From Microplitis mediator (lineage: Eukaryota; Arthropoda; Insecta; Hymenoptera; Braconidae), in the NCBI RefSeq assembly GCF_029852145.1, contig NC_079969.1:8742001-8806000 (forward strand): 64,000 nt of DNA, in the 5' to 3' direction. Shown one piece after another: positions 23,535 to 37,700 of this stretch (positions within the stretch are counted from its first letter, which is position 1; the number at the start of each line of letters is the position of its first letter). The notes beneath the pieces are model-generated. The model worked only from the letters and a program-made list of their open reading frames with translations, had not been told where the DNA came from and ran no database searches. A program made the position numbers and the translations under genes.

Positions 23535-23762
23535 CCTGACTAAAAACTTCGATTGAATCTGATTCTATCGAAAAAGAATTGTGACTTTCCAAACGAGTCC
23601 GATTAAATCTAATTGAATAAATTACAATCGAATTCAATCAGAAAACAAAACAAGATTTTTTCCGATAGAAATTCAATCAATTATTCGTTTCAAGTGCATC
23701 CCGATTGACTGATTTCATCCGACAGCGTTTCAATCAGATTCTATCTGAGTTTTTAAACAGGG
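23535..23762. repeat. CCCTGACTAAAA foldback, copy 3
   Basis: CCCTGACTAAAAACTTCGATT and the inverted AGTTTTTAAACAGGG bound about 228 bases. They are filled with degenerate inverted GATTGAATCTGATT/AATCAGATTCTATC words. Confidence 0.7.
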
Positions 23763-24505
23763 TTTCAAATCACGTCTAAATGTGTTTTCAATTTGACTGA
23801 ATTTTCGATTTTACTAATTTTCGATTTTACTCTTCGAGCTCGAAAATACTTTTGTATGCCGTTGTTTTCGAAAAACAAACGTTTTTTACCATTTTTTCTC
23901 CAACGATATCTCTTAATCGAATTGACCGATTGAGACGGTTGAGGTGGTGATCGCCGCATTTTATTAAATTCTAAAACTGATCAGATTTTGTAATTGATTT
24001 ATCTGGTCATTTCTGAGATATTTCAAAAAAACTAAAAGAAAATTTATTTTTATTTCTTTCGACAACGGTTTCTCTTGAACAAATCAACCGATTTTGGTGG
24101 TTAAGGTGGCATTCGACGCAGCTTACAATGTTTTAGAGCCCAGTAGATTTTGGAATCAATCCATCGAGCCCAATACTAGTTATCCAAAAAAAACATTTCT
24201 GAAAAAATTTTATTTTTGGAATATCTCCGAACGCATCCTACCGATCAAGCTCAATTACAATTACAGCTTTTAGATATTGACTAGCTACGCCGAATGACAC
24301 CTTGACGATCAAAATCGGTTCATCCGTTCAAAAGTTACAGATATTTTACGTACATACACTCAGACATCATCTGGAAATTAGTGAGAATAGCTTCCTAGAA
24401 CCTCAAAACGTCAAGAGCTCTTAGAAATTCGATTTTCGAAAATTGGACCAAAATCAATAACTTCCCGAATTTTTGAAAATTTCCAATTTTCTTAGCGGGA
24501 AGTTA
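23763..24505. repeat. Dispersed repeat remnant with diverged direct sub-repeats
   Basis: Three diverged stretches contain an ATCTCTTAATCGAATTGACC-like phrase followed by GGTTGAGGTGG (23905-23950), TTTCTCTTGAACAAATCAACC with GGTTAAGGTGG (24068-24108), and ATCTCCGAACGCATCC (24222 onward). The 3' part has CCGTTCAAAAGTTACAGATA, CATACACTCAGACATCATC and a TTAGCGGGAAGTT end, which looks like the tail of an insect transposable element. The class cannot be set by eye. Confidence 0.55.
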
Positions 24506-24569
24506 AAAAAACTTTGAAAGTTTGAAAAAAAAACTTCTCTGTTAAAAAAAATTTTTAACACAAAAAATT

Positions 24570-24655
24570 TTTTAAATTTACTCATCTTTCCCGCCATTTT
24601 CAATCTCTGCTATGAGTGCTCGTACATCGACACACAAATTAATAAACTAAACATA
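24570..24655 (+). repeat. CTTTCCCGCCATTTTCAATC dispersed repeat (three copies)
   Basis: About 85 bases here match 19415-19500 closely and 12355-12450 more loosely. The shared order is TTTACTC, CTTTCCCGCCATTTTCAATC, CTCTG, CGTACATCGACACACAAATT and AATAAA-TAAACATA. All three are on the plus strand. Confidence 0.75.
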
Positions 24656-24984
24656 AGCACTCACTAAAAAAAATTAATTAATGCAACTAATTAATTACTA
24701 CACTACAACAATCACTCGAGAATATTATTTTTAATAAAACTAACACATTTAAATATTTTTATTTTAAAATTCCGACAATCCACATGGCGTCAAATTATAC
24801 GAGAGGTACCCCGGCACTGAATTTAATTTATTTCACTAGTTACGTTCACTGTCACACACGATTTAATACCACGAAATATTTATTATTTAACGAACAATTA
24901 TTTAAAAGTAACGAGACATTTAAAATCGAGTGACATAATAATTAAATTAATTATTTTACCGGATTAAAACGACAACGAAAATGA

Positions 24985-25687
24985 GAACTTCGGTTTAGCG
25001 GGAGAATAATGCCATCGAGAAGCTTCCTGCGCATGTTCGGCAAAATTTTATCGCTACTACGCAGGTTGTTTCACCCGGCCCTACAACTGCGCAAGTGTTT
25101 CTGGCTCAAACTGGATATTGTCGCCATCGCAATGTCTCAGATCTTGTCCAGCTCGTGATTAAATAAATACATTAAGTGTTTTTTCGTATAAATAAATTAA
25201 ATTTCTTGTTTCTAAATATTCTCCATCACTAAACGGACATTTTGTGGTAATAATTTAATCGGTACGTGAAATATAAAAAGTCAAAAAAACCATTTAATTA
25301 ATTCGTTGCATCGTTTTCATTGTCTGACTACCGGCGTTCGTTGACGTTCGTTTAAATAAATTAAAAACCGTCACAATAACTTTTATTAATTATTATTTAT
25401 TTATCAAAGTGTTTAAAAGTTATCAGTGAACTTTTGTGTATAATTTACATTTTTTTTTATTAAGTAATTAGTGAGAAAATAATTTTTTTTTTCTACATGT
25501 TATGCCGCCATTTTGAAATAAATTATTCATTGATTTTTTTTTTATAAATTTAAAATCGTGTTCCATAAGTGAGTAATGTTTTATGATTAATATCAGTGTT
25601 CGGTTTGTGTTGATAATTTTAATCAGTGTACTTTAACGTAAATAATTTAATTGTTTAAAATTTCGGTTTCGTGCCAAGTTCCAGTTC
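24985..25687 (+). promoter_or_regulatory. tmod: Candidate distal promoter and 5' untranslated region of tropomodulin
   Basis: A stretch of normal base complexity with higher G+C (25005-25150, for example GCTACTACGCAGG and CACCCGGCCCTACAACTGCG) stands out from the AT background. It precedes the first ATG-bearing exon at 25688. It plausibly holds the transcription start, but no core element is certain. Confidence 0.4.
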
Positions 25688-25705
25688 ATGACGAAGTCAC
25701 AAAAG
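25688..25705 (+). CDS. tmod: tmod alternative first coding exon 1 (six residues)
   Basis: ATG ACG AAG TCA CAA AAG is followed directly by the donor GTAAAT. It ends in phase 0, so it could join the core exon at 51215, giving MTKSQK before TSASHK. It is short, so the call rests on the donor, phase and preceding leader-like sequence. Confidence 0.5.
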
Positions 25706-28700
25706 GTAAATTTTTAGTTGTTTTTCTTAAAATAATAATTTTTTTTTATGCTCGCAGTAATTTATTTAAAGTATTAATGATAATTATTTATTTTTTTACG
25801 TCATAATTAAAAAAAAATTTTTCGCGCCAAAAATAATATATTTTTAAATTACGATACTGAAGTTAGCTGACGTCCAATAATTTCCTAATTTTTTTTAAAA
25901 CTATAAATTATAAAAAAAAAATATTTTCAATAATTGCACATGTAGTTTTTTTAATTTTCTACAGGTGCAATTTTTCATTTGTTTGAAAAAAAGAATCCGT
26001 AAATTTTTAATTTTCTGCTAGCTTCAGAATCATTTTTAAATAATAACAAAACTCATGAGATTTAAATTTAAAATTAAACACAAATAGCTTGTAACTAGCA
26101 ATAGATGTTGTTTATTTCCTTTCATTTAACTTAAAATTTTTTTTATTGTATACAAAGTGTTCAAATTGTCTGTTCTATTTTTACAGTAAAAACCTCAACG
26201 TCTTGGTCTTAGGCTTGGTCTTTATCTTCGTCTTTGTCATTCACATCCACTATTAACAAATTCTTGTAAAATACACACAAGTATACTCTCGTATTATATT
26301 CTCTGGACGTATTTTCTAACTGGGCGTTGGTGGCGCTGATTTCTTACTCAAAAGCTTTTACATTTTAGTGTTTAGCTTTTAGTTCACACAGTCTCTTTGT
26401 CTTGTGCGCACCATTTTTTTATAAATTAATTAACTAATTAATATTCGTAACTTTTTTTTTTTTCACTTAAATTTTATTTAAATATCAATTTTAAATTCAA
26501 ATAATTAAGTAACGAGTCTACATCATTTCAATTTTAAATTCAGTGACTTGTGCGGTTTTTGTATTTATTTATATTTGAATATTTAGTGAAGTTTATTAAA
26601 AAGTGAATGATAGATTCAAATATGGAAGTGTCGGAAACGTCTGTAAATGACAATGATGTTGATCAATTAAAAATGGAGAATAATAATAATGAGGATAATA
26701 ATGATGAAGACGATGATAGTGAAAAGTTAGAAATGGTACAAGATGTCAAAGAAGATGTTGATGTTAAAATTGAACCTAAAGAAACGGTACTCGATGAAGA
26801 TGGTGCGACAGTTGAAGAAACTTATGAAATTACAACTACTAGACGTAAAACTACAACTACTACATACAAAATCCAGGAAGTAAGTTATATATTTATTTAT
26901 TTTATTGTTTTATATATTGAAAGAAATAAGAAACGTTTTTTACCCATGGGATAGGCGTTTTCTGAGGATTCAAAATTTTAACCGCGAAATTTAAATTAGA
27001 ATTTTTTTTATAAAAGCGCCTGATTAATTTTCGAGTTTCATCGCATTGTATAAAATCTAATCAAAAGCTTGAATAGAAATAACTTCATACTTTTATGAAA
27101 TAAAATAAATTTTTAAAAGGAAATTATTTTTTGATGAGACGATTTGGAGTTCTGGGGAAATTTTTTATTAGGATATTGATTATTGAGTAATTTATCATTA
27201 CTCTTGATTGCATTTCCTGTCGAATGAGTCCCCACATTAATTAAAAAAAAAACTTTTTTCAAAAACTATTGATGTGGGTACTCATTTTACTCGAAATTTC
27301 ATAGACTTTCTAAAGATGAATTGAAATTTTTAAATTTCATAATTTGGGAAAAATTTTTAGTGCAATTTATTATTTTACAAAATTATAAAACATTCAAATG
27401 ATTTTTTAAATAAATTCTTTAATCACGAATTAGATAAAAATGAAAGAATTTACGTTTCATATGAAATCAATTTACATTTTTTTGTTTTTATTATAAATTT
27501 TAAATTTGAAAAAAAAACCTTGATTTACTTAACTCTGTTTATCGAATTAAAAATAAAAATTATAAATAAAAAAAATGTCGTCCCCTTGAAATGAAGAATT
27601 TAAAAGTTGAATAAATATCTGTTTTTTTTTACATAATTTTCCGAGGTTATAAAAAAAATCAGTTATTTGATTAATAGTTTATCTCATGCGGTGGAAGGCA
27701 TAATTCAGCGATTTGTCGGTATATTTTTGCGTCATTGTCAAAAGACGATTTTAGATTCTGGCAACCGGTAATAGTCAGGCTGAACCTCATCTTTAACTCA
27801 TTTAACGTAAAAAAAAAATCCCACACACACATACGCACACATTTATTCAATTAAAATAATTTACCCAACTAATTCATTATTATTTTTAATTGAATTATCA
27901 AATTAACTTACTAATTTATTTTAAAATAATTAAGATGGACGTCATGATTTTTTTAAAACTCAAAATTTACTGACGTAAATTTGAATCTAAAAATTATTAT
28001 TAAAGTAAATTGCATAAATTTTAATAAAATAATTATTAAAAAAATATAAAAATATAAAAATGAATATTAATAAAAAGAAAACAAGATATTAGAGAAATGA
28101 AAACGTATGTCGATATTAAAATAGCATCGAGGTCGAACCCGAGAGCTTTCTTGATCATCAACAGTCTCGTTTATTTCCAGTCATGTTCCAATTGATTTAC
28201 TTATACGTAAACATTTATAATAATTATGTTCAATAAATGTTTTTATTTTTTAATTCATTTATTTATTAGCTGATTTTTTTGTTTTTTACTATTTTATAAA
28301 GTTAGATAATGAATTATAGGAATGTGTATTTTAATTTCTGCAGAATCTTGTAGTCAAAGCCAAAAATATTTTGCAATTACATTTAAAAAACCTCGTACCA
28401 AATTCAACACTTCATTTTGTTCTACTTTCACTTAGGAACAACAAATATTTTTTTTTTTAATCGTACATTCAAAATTTTTTTTTCCTTAAATTTTTATGGA
28501 CTTAGAAAGTATATGATCTTGACGTTAGCAAACAATTAACAATTTTCGATTTTTTTTTTCAACAATTTAATTTAAAAAAAAAAAACTAAAAATATGCACA
28601 TGTAGAAAATTTAAAAAACTCTAAGTGCAATTTTTTTTTCTCAATTTATCGTTTTTAAAAAAATTCAAAAATTATTAGACGGCTGATTTCAATATCATAA

Positions 28701-31700
28701 AAATACGTGGGTTTTTCTGTAAAACTTGTTAATTATTTTAATTTTATTTGTGGAACAATCAAAACAAAAAAATTTATTTGAGTCGGTATGAAATTAATTT
28801 TAAAAAAGAAAACTCGATAATTAAAGTATACGAGTAATTGTTTTTAACGCAGAAAATTATGAGGATAATCGAAAAAAAGTTTTTCTACTCCAATTTATAA
28901 ATTTTTTTTTCTTTTTTTTTAAAAACTGATTAAACATTTTTTAAAAAATGCCATCTAATAAATGGAGCGAACGGAATTTTCTTATAAATAATTTTTCAAA
29001 TTTCGAATTCCCAGAAAATCAGTAAAACTAAAAATTAAAAAATAAAACTCGTTTATTTATATATTTTTATATGGAATCCACCTGTCACTCGATCAAAAAA
29101 GTTAAAAAAAATGAAATTTATCATAATTTCAAAAAATTTTAACTCGCATTTAAAAAACAAAAATGATCATAAATTAAAAATTAAAAAAAAAATAGCCAAA
29201 GTTAACTTAACAACAAAAACATAAAATCTGAATGCTGAAAGTTCATTGAATAACAAGCTTATATTTTATTTGTATACATAAAAAATCCTCAGACATACGT
29301 AAACATTTAAACGTCATTCAAACCGGAAGACTGACAACTTTACAATAATCTAAATGTATATTATGACGTCAATAATTTCTTACGCGTAATTTATGACACT
29401 TGTATTCTACAATTATTATATATATATAAATATATAGCTACGACATTTAAAATAATATAAATTTATTATAAAAATAAATACTGATTCATTTAAAATAGAG
29501 TAATTTTAAAACAACTTAAATAAGCAATTAGTGACAGTTTTTTTTTAAATATATATATTTTTATTACTAAAAGTTATAATAAACCGGAAGTTATATTAGC
29601 ATGTTCTATTTAGCAAATATTATTTATTTTAGTGAGTAAGAGATCAAACGACGGTCGTAGACATGATATCTATCGGTCAACCACACCGTTAATGCAAAAT
29701 TACAGTCAACACTATATTATTTATGTTCATAAATATATATGTATATATATATTATAAAATACGAATATAAACGTGACGACAAACGATGGACAAATGACTA
29801 AGAACAACGACAACATTTAACTAGTACGTGATACGACTAAGTGTCGGGCAAATTCACGATCCGGTTGGCTGATAAAAGACACAAGTGTCTTTAATATATA
29901 TGTATATGCTTAAATTATACATTATTTATTTGACTGGCGACGATATAACATCATTTCCGTTTTCTAGCTCGCGGTAATTCGTTTTTAATTTTACGTGGGT
30001 TTTGTTCATTTATTTTTGTAATGAGTCCGGAAATTTTTTTTTTCTTTATTTTGTAACTTAATTTAAAAATAATTCATCAATTAAAAGGTTTAAAAGTTTG
30101 AATTAATTAAAGATTGGGCGGGGTTTATTAAATTAACGATAGATGGCGAAAGAAAATAAAATTTCCGCAAGTTATTTGGTAGGAAATTATATTTTAATCG
30201 GAATTGGTACTGAATTTTTTTTTTTCTTTGGAAGCGTAAATTACGTAGTTATAATTAATGACATGGCAAGGGGAGAGATAGAGTGAATTGGAAAGTATAC
30301 CCCCATGTAAAAAATTTATAAAAAAAATACATGTTAAAATATTAAGAAAATATATTTTTTATACATATTTATATATTTTTCATGTATTTTTTTTATATGA
30401 AAAATATATTTTTTTTTATATTTTAACATGTATTTTTTTTATAAATTTTTTTCATGGGGGTAAAACTTCTAATTCAATTTTAATTTTTTTTTTGTATTGT
30501 ATGTAAGATAAGAGATCCAGTACCCGATCAGGGAACTAATACCCGATCACTCATGTATATGTATATTCATATTTATACTGTTTTACTAAATATAGATGTA
30601 CAAATATATAGAGCCCGTGTGAAACAAATTCGTTCCAAAAAGATTCCAAAAAAGTTCCGCATGTGGAACTTTTAAACATGAGACAGATTAGAACTTTGAA
30701 TGGAACTTTTTTGGAATTTTATATAGACATTCCAAAAAAGTTCCAGAATCACCACTTTCGATTTTTTTATGGACTAAAAAAGGCATTCCAAAACATTCCA
30801 AAATCACTACTTTTGCATCATTTGTAGACTAAAGACGTTCCAGAAACATGCCAAAATAGTTCAAAAATCACTACTTTTGAATTTTTTATAGAACAAAAAA
30901 AAAAGTCTATAACAAATTCCAAAAAAGTTCCAAGAACGTCCTTTTTTTACTCTAAATTTGCTCATAAAAACTTTTTTTTTTTCCATCAAAATTACTAACG
31001 TTCTAAAAAAGTTCCATTCGAAGTTCTTATCTGTCTCATTTTTAGAAGTTCCACGTGCGGAACTTTTTTGGAACAAATTTTTTTTTCACGGGAGTGATCG
31101 AGGACCAGTTCCCTGATCGGGTATTAGATCTGTTACCCTATGAAATTTGAAAAAAAAATTGGACCCTAACTATTTAAGATGGAGTAGAAACATTTAGGAC
31201 CAAACTTGTTAAAAATTTAATTTTTTGTAAAATTGTAATAATAAATGTTTGTCGAATCTGTGATAGTTGAGCTAAAATTCAAATTTGAAGACAAATAAAT
31301 TCTATGAAATAAAATTTTCCCTTAAATTTAAAACACTGAGACTTTGAATTAAAATTGCGGGTAAATTATTGGAGGTAGAATCAAAAGCTAAAGAAATAAA
31401 TTTTTAGAGAATTAAACTTGTTACAGAAATGATTCGCACAAAATTAACTTTAACTTGATAGTTTACGAGTTATAATTAGAACAATATAACCCAAACTTTG
31501 GGAAATTGAAAAGGCGCGTACTTTTATAAACTGTAAATGAAATATACTTTCAGTTAATGAGTGAACAAATATAAGGTGAGAGTAGAGTCGAAATCTAGAC
31601 TTGTTATATATTTATTAATAAATCAAATAATAATATATACATATATATATACACAACCAATTAGTTGAGAAACACAAATAGAGTATTTGACACAAAATTA

Positions 31701-34700
31701 AGTCCAACTAAACTGAGAAAATTGACAGCTGGGTTAAACCGGTCTGGCTCGCAAACTTAAAACAGGAAATGAACGAATTTTCTCGATTATAGACGTACCA
31801 ACTATGTACTAGAATCGCGGTTACCGGAGCCAGATGTAATGAGAGAAATAGTATGTAACACTTTGGGAATTGGCGATAGAGATAGATGTATATTTGTGCT
31901 GGTAAAAGTGAATCTGCATGTCGCGTCATCATCATCGTCTTAAGTCCTCATCATACAATTACACGTATTTACATATATACGTACATATGTACATACATGA
32001 ATATATATTTATATATATTGTATGTGTGCGTGTATGTGTATTTTGTAGCAAACTTTGTAACCTGATAATCGTCAGTCTTGATGTCACTTTAACGGCGCTT
32101 CGTGTACGCCAATATAATGGATAACGAAGTGTCGCCAGCTGTTCAACATACATCGAACTTATTGCTTTTACTTACACTAATTCTCTTTCTCTTTCTCTAC
32201 CCCTTTCTTTAAAACCCTCTTTACTTAAATGAAAATTTTTAATTTGTAATTATCATTTTTTTTTTAATTTCATATGATAATTGTATAGGTTTTTTAATTA
32301 CCTGTCGAAAGAGTACCCACAACAGTATGTTTAAAAAATAATTAATATCTCTTCTCATACATTTTTTAATTTTTCACTATATATGTCTTAAATATGACAT
32401 ACTCCAAATATATCGATGTTGGTACTCATTCCAAAGGAAATTTTACGTACTTTATAAAAAAGTATTCAGTTTTCACATCAGTACTAATTAGAAAAAAATT
32501 ATTGGGATTATTAATGAGGTTATGAAAAAAACATTTTTATCGTTACACGTGTGGCAGAAGCATCTTTTGTGTCAATACACCCACAAAATACTTTAAAAAT
32601 ACAAGTTTTTTTTTTACAACACGCTCTAATATATATTTATTTTTAATTCTTGGTGTATATATAATAGAGTCTGGTGTCTAGTGCAAACACTAAAAGCTTC
32701 CTGTCGTTTCAATATTAAAAAATGAAAGAAAAAATTTTTTCAAAGCAGCCTTAGGAAATTTCCATTCGGCTCTTTCTTAAATTTCAAACAAATGCGGAAG
32801 TTTCTCGATTTTTTTTTCTTTCTGTAAATTAAATCGTTAATTTTCCGTAGACTGGTGATGAGAATGTTAGAAATTTTGCTGACTGTTAAATGTATTTTAG
32901 AATTAATGGAGATTAATGGTCTAAAGATGATTTTATTTTTAAGCTCTTGAGCTTTACTTTGTTATGTTTAATTTTTTTCTTTTAATTTGATATACATTAC
33001 ACGGATTTGAAAGTTTAAAAAAATTTTAAAAGCAATATAAAGTACAACTAAAGCTTATGATAATAAAACTTAAGCTTTAATGCTAAATAATTTTATTATC
33101 TCAGCTTAATTTATGCAAAACTTGTGCGATTTTTTTTTTTTTTTAAATAAAAATTCACTTAAGTCGAGAATTAAATTTTAAATAAATTTTTTTAGAAATT
33201 CAATAGACAGCAATATTTATACATGGAAGTAAACATTTTTTTTTTCGCTCAAAAAGAATGACAATTTTAACTAAAAAAAAAAAATTGTTGATGGCTCGTT
33301 TCGCCCCACATATTTTTTTTTTTTAAATTAAAAGACTGTAAATGTGTTGACTTTTTTTTTTTTTAAATCAAAAAAATTTTTTAATTTTTTCTCGTATTTG
33401 GAATTGAAAAAAAATTTACTGAGCCATTTTACCCTAGATTTCATTTATCGCAAAATAAAACTTACAAATAAAAAAAATTTTCGACAAAAGAAAAACAAAA
33501 CACATTTTTGTTTAAAATAATAATAATTTAGCCAGTAGTAAGACGGAAGATAAACGCGACATAAAAGATGCATAAAATTTGTTATTCATCAGGTCTTATA
33601 TTACTGTTTACTGCATTTAACATTTACCATTTACTTCTTCTTCACACGGTACAGATTGCAGAAGCAACAGTGATCTCTTTTAGTAACCTTGAATAAAATA
33701 CACACCGCGAGACCGTGACTCTCTCACGTCGTATTCATCACGGGTATTAGCGGTGCGCTAAATGGTCTATAAATTTAACCTCGTTTACCACTTTAACCAA
33801 AATATATATACATATATTATCTTTTATGTTTAATCCCATTCACACCTAAGACATTAGCTAATTACAAAATGCATAATTTATTAAATTTATTATAATTTGG
33901 AAAAAAAAAAACAAAAAAAAAATACATATTTAATTAACAACTAAATGCTTGCTGTTGGTTATGCAGAAGTATATCTTCAGCATCAGTTGAGAAGATGATT
34001 TTGATTTGCAATACAAGATAACTCTGCCTGAAAGCTCCATCTTTCGTACATCATCGCGTACTGTCTTTAAGTTTATAAATAAATTAAAGTATATCACGCG
34101 TATTTATTTATCCTACTTAAAAATAAATCAACAAAAGAGTCTGAAAAATTTCTTATATTTTAATTTGCAAGTTGGATGTAAAAAAAAAAAAAAATATTTT
34201 TTTTTTCGTCAAAACATTATTTTAATGTTTAATTTATATTTTAGATATTGGAAGCGTACGTTACGAAAAGTCATTAATCTTCGTTAGACGTTTTTTAGTT
34301 CATTGCAAATACTTCGCGTTTTTTTTTTTTTTTTTTTAATTATTTAAATGAATTTTGGAAAGAAAAAATGAACTGAGCTAAGAATACTTTAGTATTTGTT
34401 ATTAGAAAGCTGGAACAATTTTTTTAAACATTAGCTTTCCAGTACAAAAAAAGTTTTCTTTGTTTACTTTGAATTTTCCAAACGTTTGCCGGTACAAATA
34501 AATTTTGAAAGACAAAGAAAATCAATGAAATTAAAAAAAAATATCTTTAGAACCTCGGAAATCTGGAAAAAATCTTTGAGGCGCATAATTATTCATTTCC
34601 AATAAGTTTTCTTTGTTTTCTATAATTTTCCGCGGATTTTCTATCATAATAATAGTTTGATTTATAGGAAAAATCAATTAAGCTGATGAAAAGTCAACAG

Positions 34701-37700
34701 GCATTGTTTTAATAGTAAAAAAAAAAATTTTTCACGGCAAAACGATTTCCTTTGGTTTCGGTGAATTTTCCGAATTTTCTAAAATTAGAACCATAAACTT
34801 ATGGTTTAACAACGAAAAATTTCAATTTTTTTTAAATCTCATAAAATTTATTTGAAGCTCCATTTTACTTATAAAAAAAATTTTCTTCGCTTATTATTAA
34901 TTTTCCGTGAATTTTCGTCAATTGAAAAATTATCTCTTAAAAGAAAATAGAAATTTGTAAATTCATACCAACAACAACATTGAAAATTTTTCTTGAGCCG
35001 ATTTCCACCACAAAAAATTTCCCGGTTACTATGAATTTTCCGAAGTTTCTTATTTAAAAAGAATTTATCTCAGTAAAAATTTCCAAACTAAACATATTAA
35101 TTTTTAAAAATATTTTTTAATCTAAAATTTTCTTTGTTTTTCAATAATTTATTATCATTCGCCTGTGCCAAAAATTATATATGACGAAAATAATGTAGTA
35201 GTTTATCCAAGTGTCAGCAATAATAATCATAAAGGAAAATTTTTTTCTTAAATTCAATAAAAAAAAAAAAAAAAAAAAAAAACGTCTTCTTTGTTCTATA
35301 AGAGTTTTACTGAAAATAAGCAAAGCGAGTTTAAATTTACGGGAATAGTTGACATGAAATTTATTCTGAAAAAAAGAGCCCCTTGTCTGATAGTAATACC
35401 TCTAAGGCCATATTTCATTGGCATTCATCACGCTGGTACACACAAAAACTCTACAGTATGTCTTAGTCTTACGTCTACCTAATTATACCAAGATCTCAGT
35501 ATTTCTGGAAACACATATGCAGACGCTTACAACTATTTCGCGGCTCCGCTCTGTCGGGGGTGCTTCCCCAGAGCGGCTGGACCTCAGTCTAGCCTGATCC
35601 TCATAAGAGCGTACATCATTTTTATAAACTTTATGGATTTAATTACACATATTAGATTTTATTATTCAAAATTGTCTAGTATTTTTTAACTCTAGTGCTC
35701 GCTATGCCATTTTCAAATATATTTTTCAAGTGATTCATGTTTTAATTTATTCAAAATTTGTGATAAAGTGCTCGTAATAGTGTACTCTGGATATTTTTGC
35801 TTAATATTTAGTAATTAACAAGGATTCTTATTTTAACAATGGCGACCACTGAGGTCTTCCAGGACTGGGACTCACCTTATGAGACCATTTCCAGTTCCCG
35901 GAAGACCACACGAAAAACGACGACAAGAACAACGCGAAGAGACGTTTTGTCACCGCCTATAAACAATGGGGTGAGATTTATACTAATTAATTAGTATTTA
36001 TAGATTTTTAAAAATGGCCGACGGGGAGGATCATTCAATTTTGGGCTCGAAATACCCGCTTGTGGGTACTCTAGTAAAAGAGCTCAACAAGTTGAGCAAG
36101 ATTATGGAAAAATTTAATTTTTAAAAGCAACCATGAAAAGCAAAATTTAGTAATTAATAGTTTGGTGATTTAGACAATTTTTTTTTTTGAGTTTTAAGTA
36201 ATGGGTTGTGAGTACTCTAGTGAAAGAGCTCGTTGAGACAAACAAGAAAAGGAAATCATTATTTTTTGAAAAATCAAAATGGCGGAAATAAGTGATTAGG
36301 TTATAACATCGTGTTTAGTATTTTTCTAACTTGTATTAGTGATGGGTAGTTTTTATTTATTTGAGATAGAAAATTTAATAGGTACTTAAGTGTAGCAGAT
36401 GTAAGAGTATACAAATGATAGTTTCTTCAAGGTTTTAGGATGTTACTCTGCGAATAACATTTCTATGAAGTATCTATTGATAGCTTTCATGTTTCCTACC
36501 ACATTTATAACCGCAATTTTATTATAAACTAGATCTAAAACTCGTACACCACTTTTTTTATATAATGTACTAGAAACTTTCCTCTACTTTATAAATATAA
36601 AACTTGAAAATTTCGACTTTCCTCTTTCTTATTTAAATTATCATTATCCCATTGAATGTTTTTCATTACGAAGATCAGAATACTTCGTACCATAAAATTT
36701 CGTATCAATTCTGGATCGAGTTATCAAATTTTTCTTTACCCCAAAATTCCAAAAAAAATTTTTTCATTTTTCAAAAGTTTACTTTGACTTAAAATTTATC
36801 AAAAAATTATTTTTATTGAAACTTCTTAAAAATCATGGCCTAATTTTTATGTTAAAAAATTTAACCACTGAAATTCGCGTCATATTTCCAAATTTTAAAT
36901 TTCCAATTTTTAAAAGAATATATGCATATATATTTTTATTATTGTTTACGTAATTTACTAAATTATATGCAAGACATATTTATAAGACACATATTTTAGT
37001 ACAAATATATGAAAATATTTCAAAAAAATTTATTAAAATTTTTATAAATAAAAATGTTACGAAATTTGAAAATATTGTTTCGGATTGTTGCCAGGCTCTC
37101 AAGGTTATATATTATCTTGTCACATCGAATAATCCGGAAAAATAATATATATTATATATAAAAGTGTTAAAACATAATAACTTATAAAATAATTTAATTT
37201 AATAAAATATTAGAATGTTTGTCTATAAATATAAAGCATATATTTGGCACTTTTTTACTATTAATATATAACAAATTTTAAACGCATGTACGACGTTTAA
37301 ATTTTCAATAAACAATTATTCATATAAACAATTATGTATGCCAATGCGGAAGTGACAGTTACAATTACTGTTAACTTATGTTTTTATAATTTATCAGCAT
37401 GTGTTGTTGATTAAGTTATATTAATGGATTTTAGAATTGAAATTGAATGGAAGTTGACGTCTCAACTTGTTTACTAGTTATATATATTATACAGTTTCAT
37501 TTTATAATTAATTTTCATAAAAAAATGTTTGATAAATGATAGGAATCTTATTATTGTTTAAAAGACAGTTCACGTGGTAGCTGTTACTTTTCTTGAGAAA
37601 TATTTTCTTTTAAAACGATATCTTTTTTTTTTTATGAAAATAAAAAAAACTTATAATTAATGTGACCTTATTCACATCAATTAAGTGCTAGTTAGAAAGT

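Larger units (their letters stand above)
26880..30297. other. tmod intron, 5' part
   Basis: No exon was identified. It contains repeat copies at 27226-27283 and 28515-28696. Blocks of higher complexity at 27660-27790, 28105-28200 and 29630-29890 could be enhancers or undetected exons, but they carry no clear coding signal. Confidence 0.45.
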
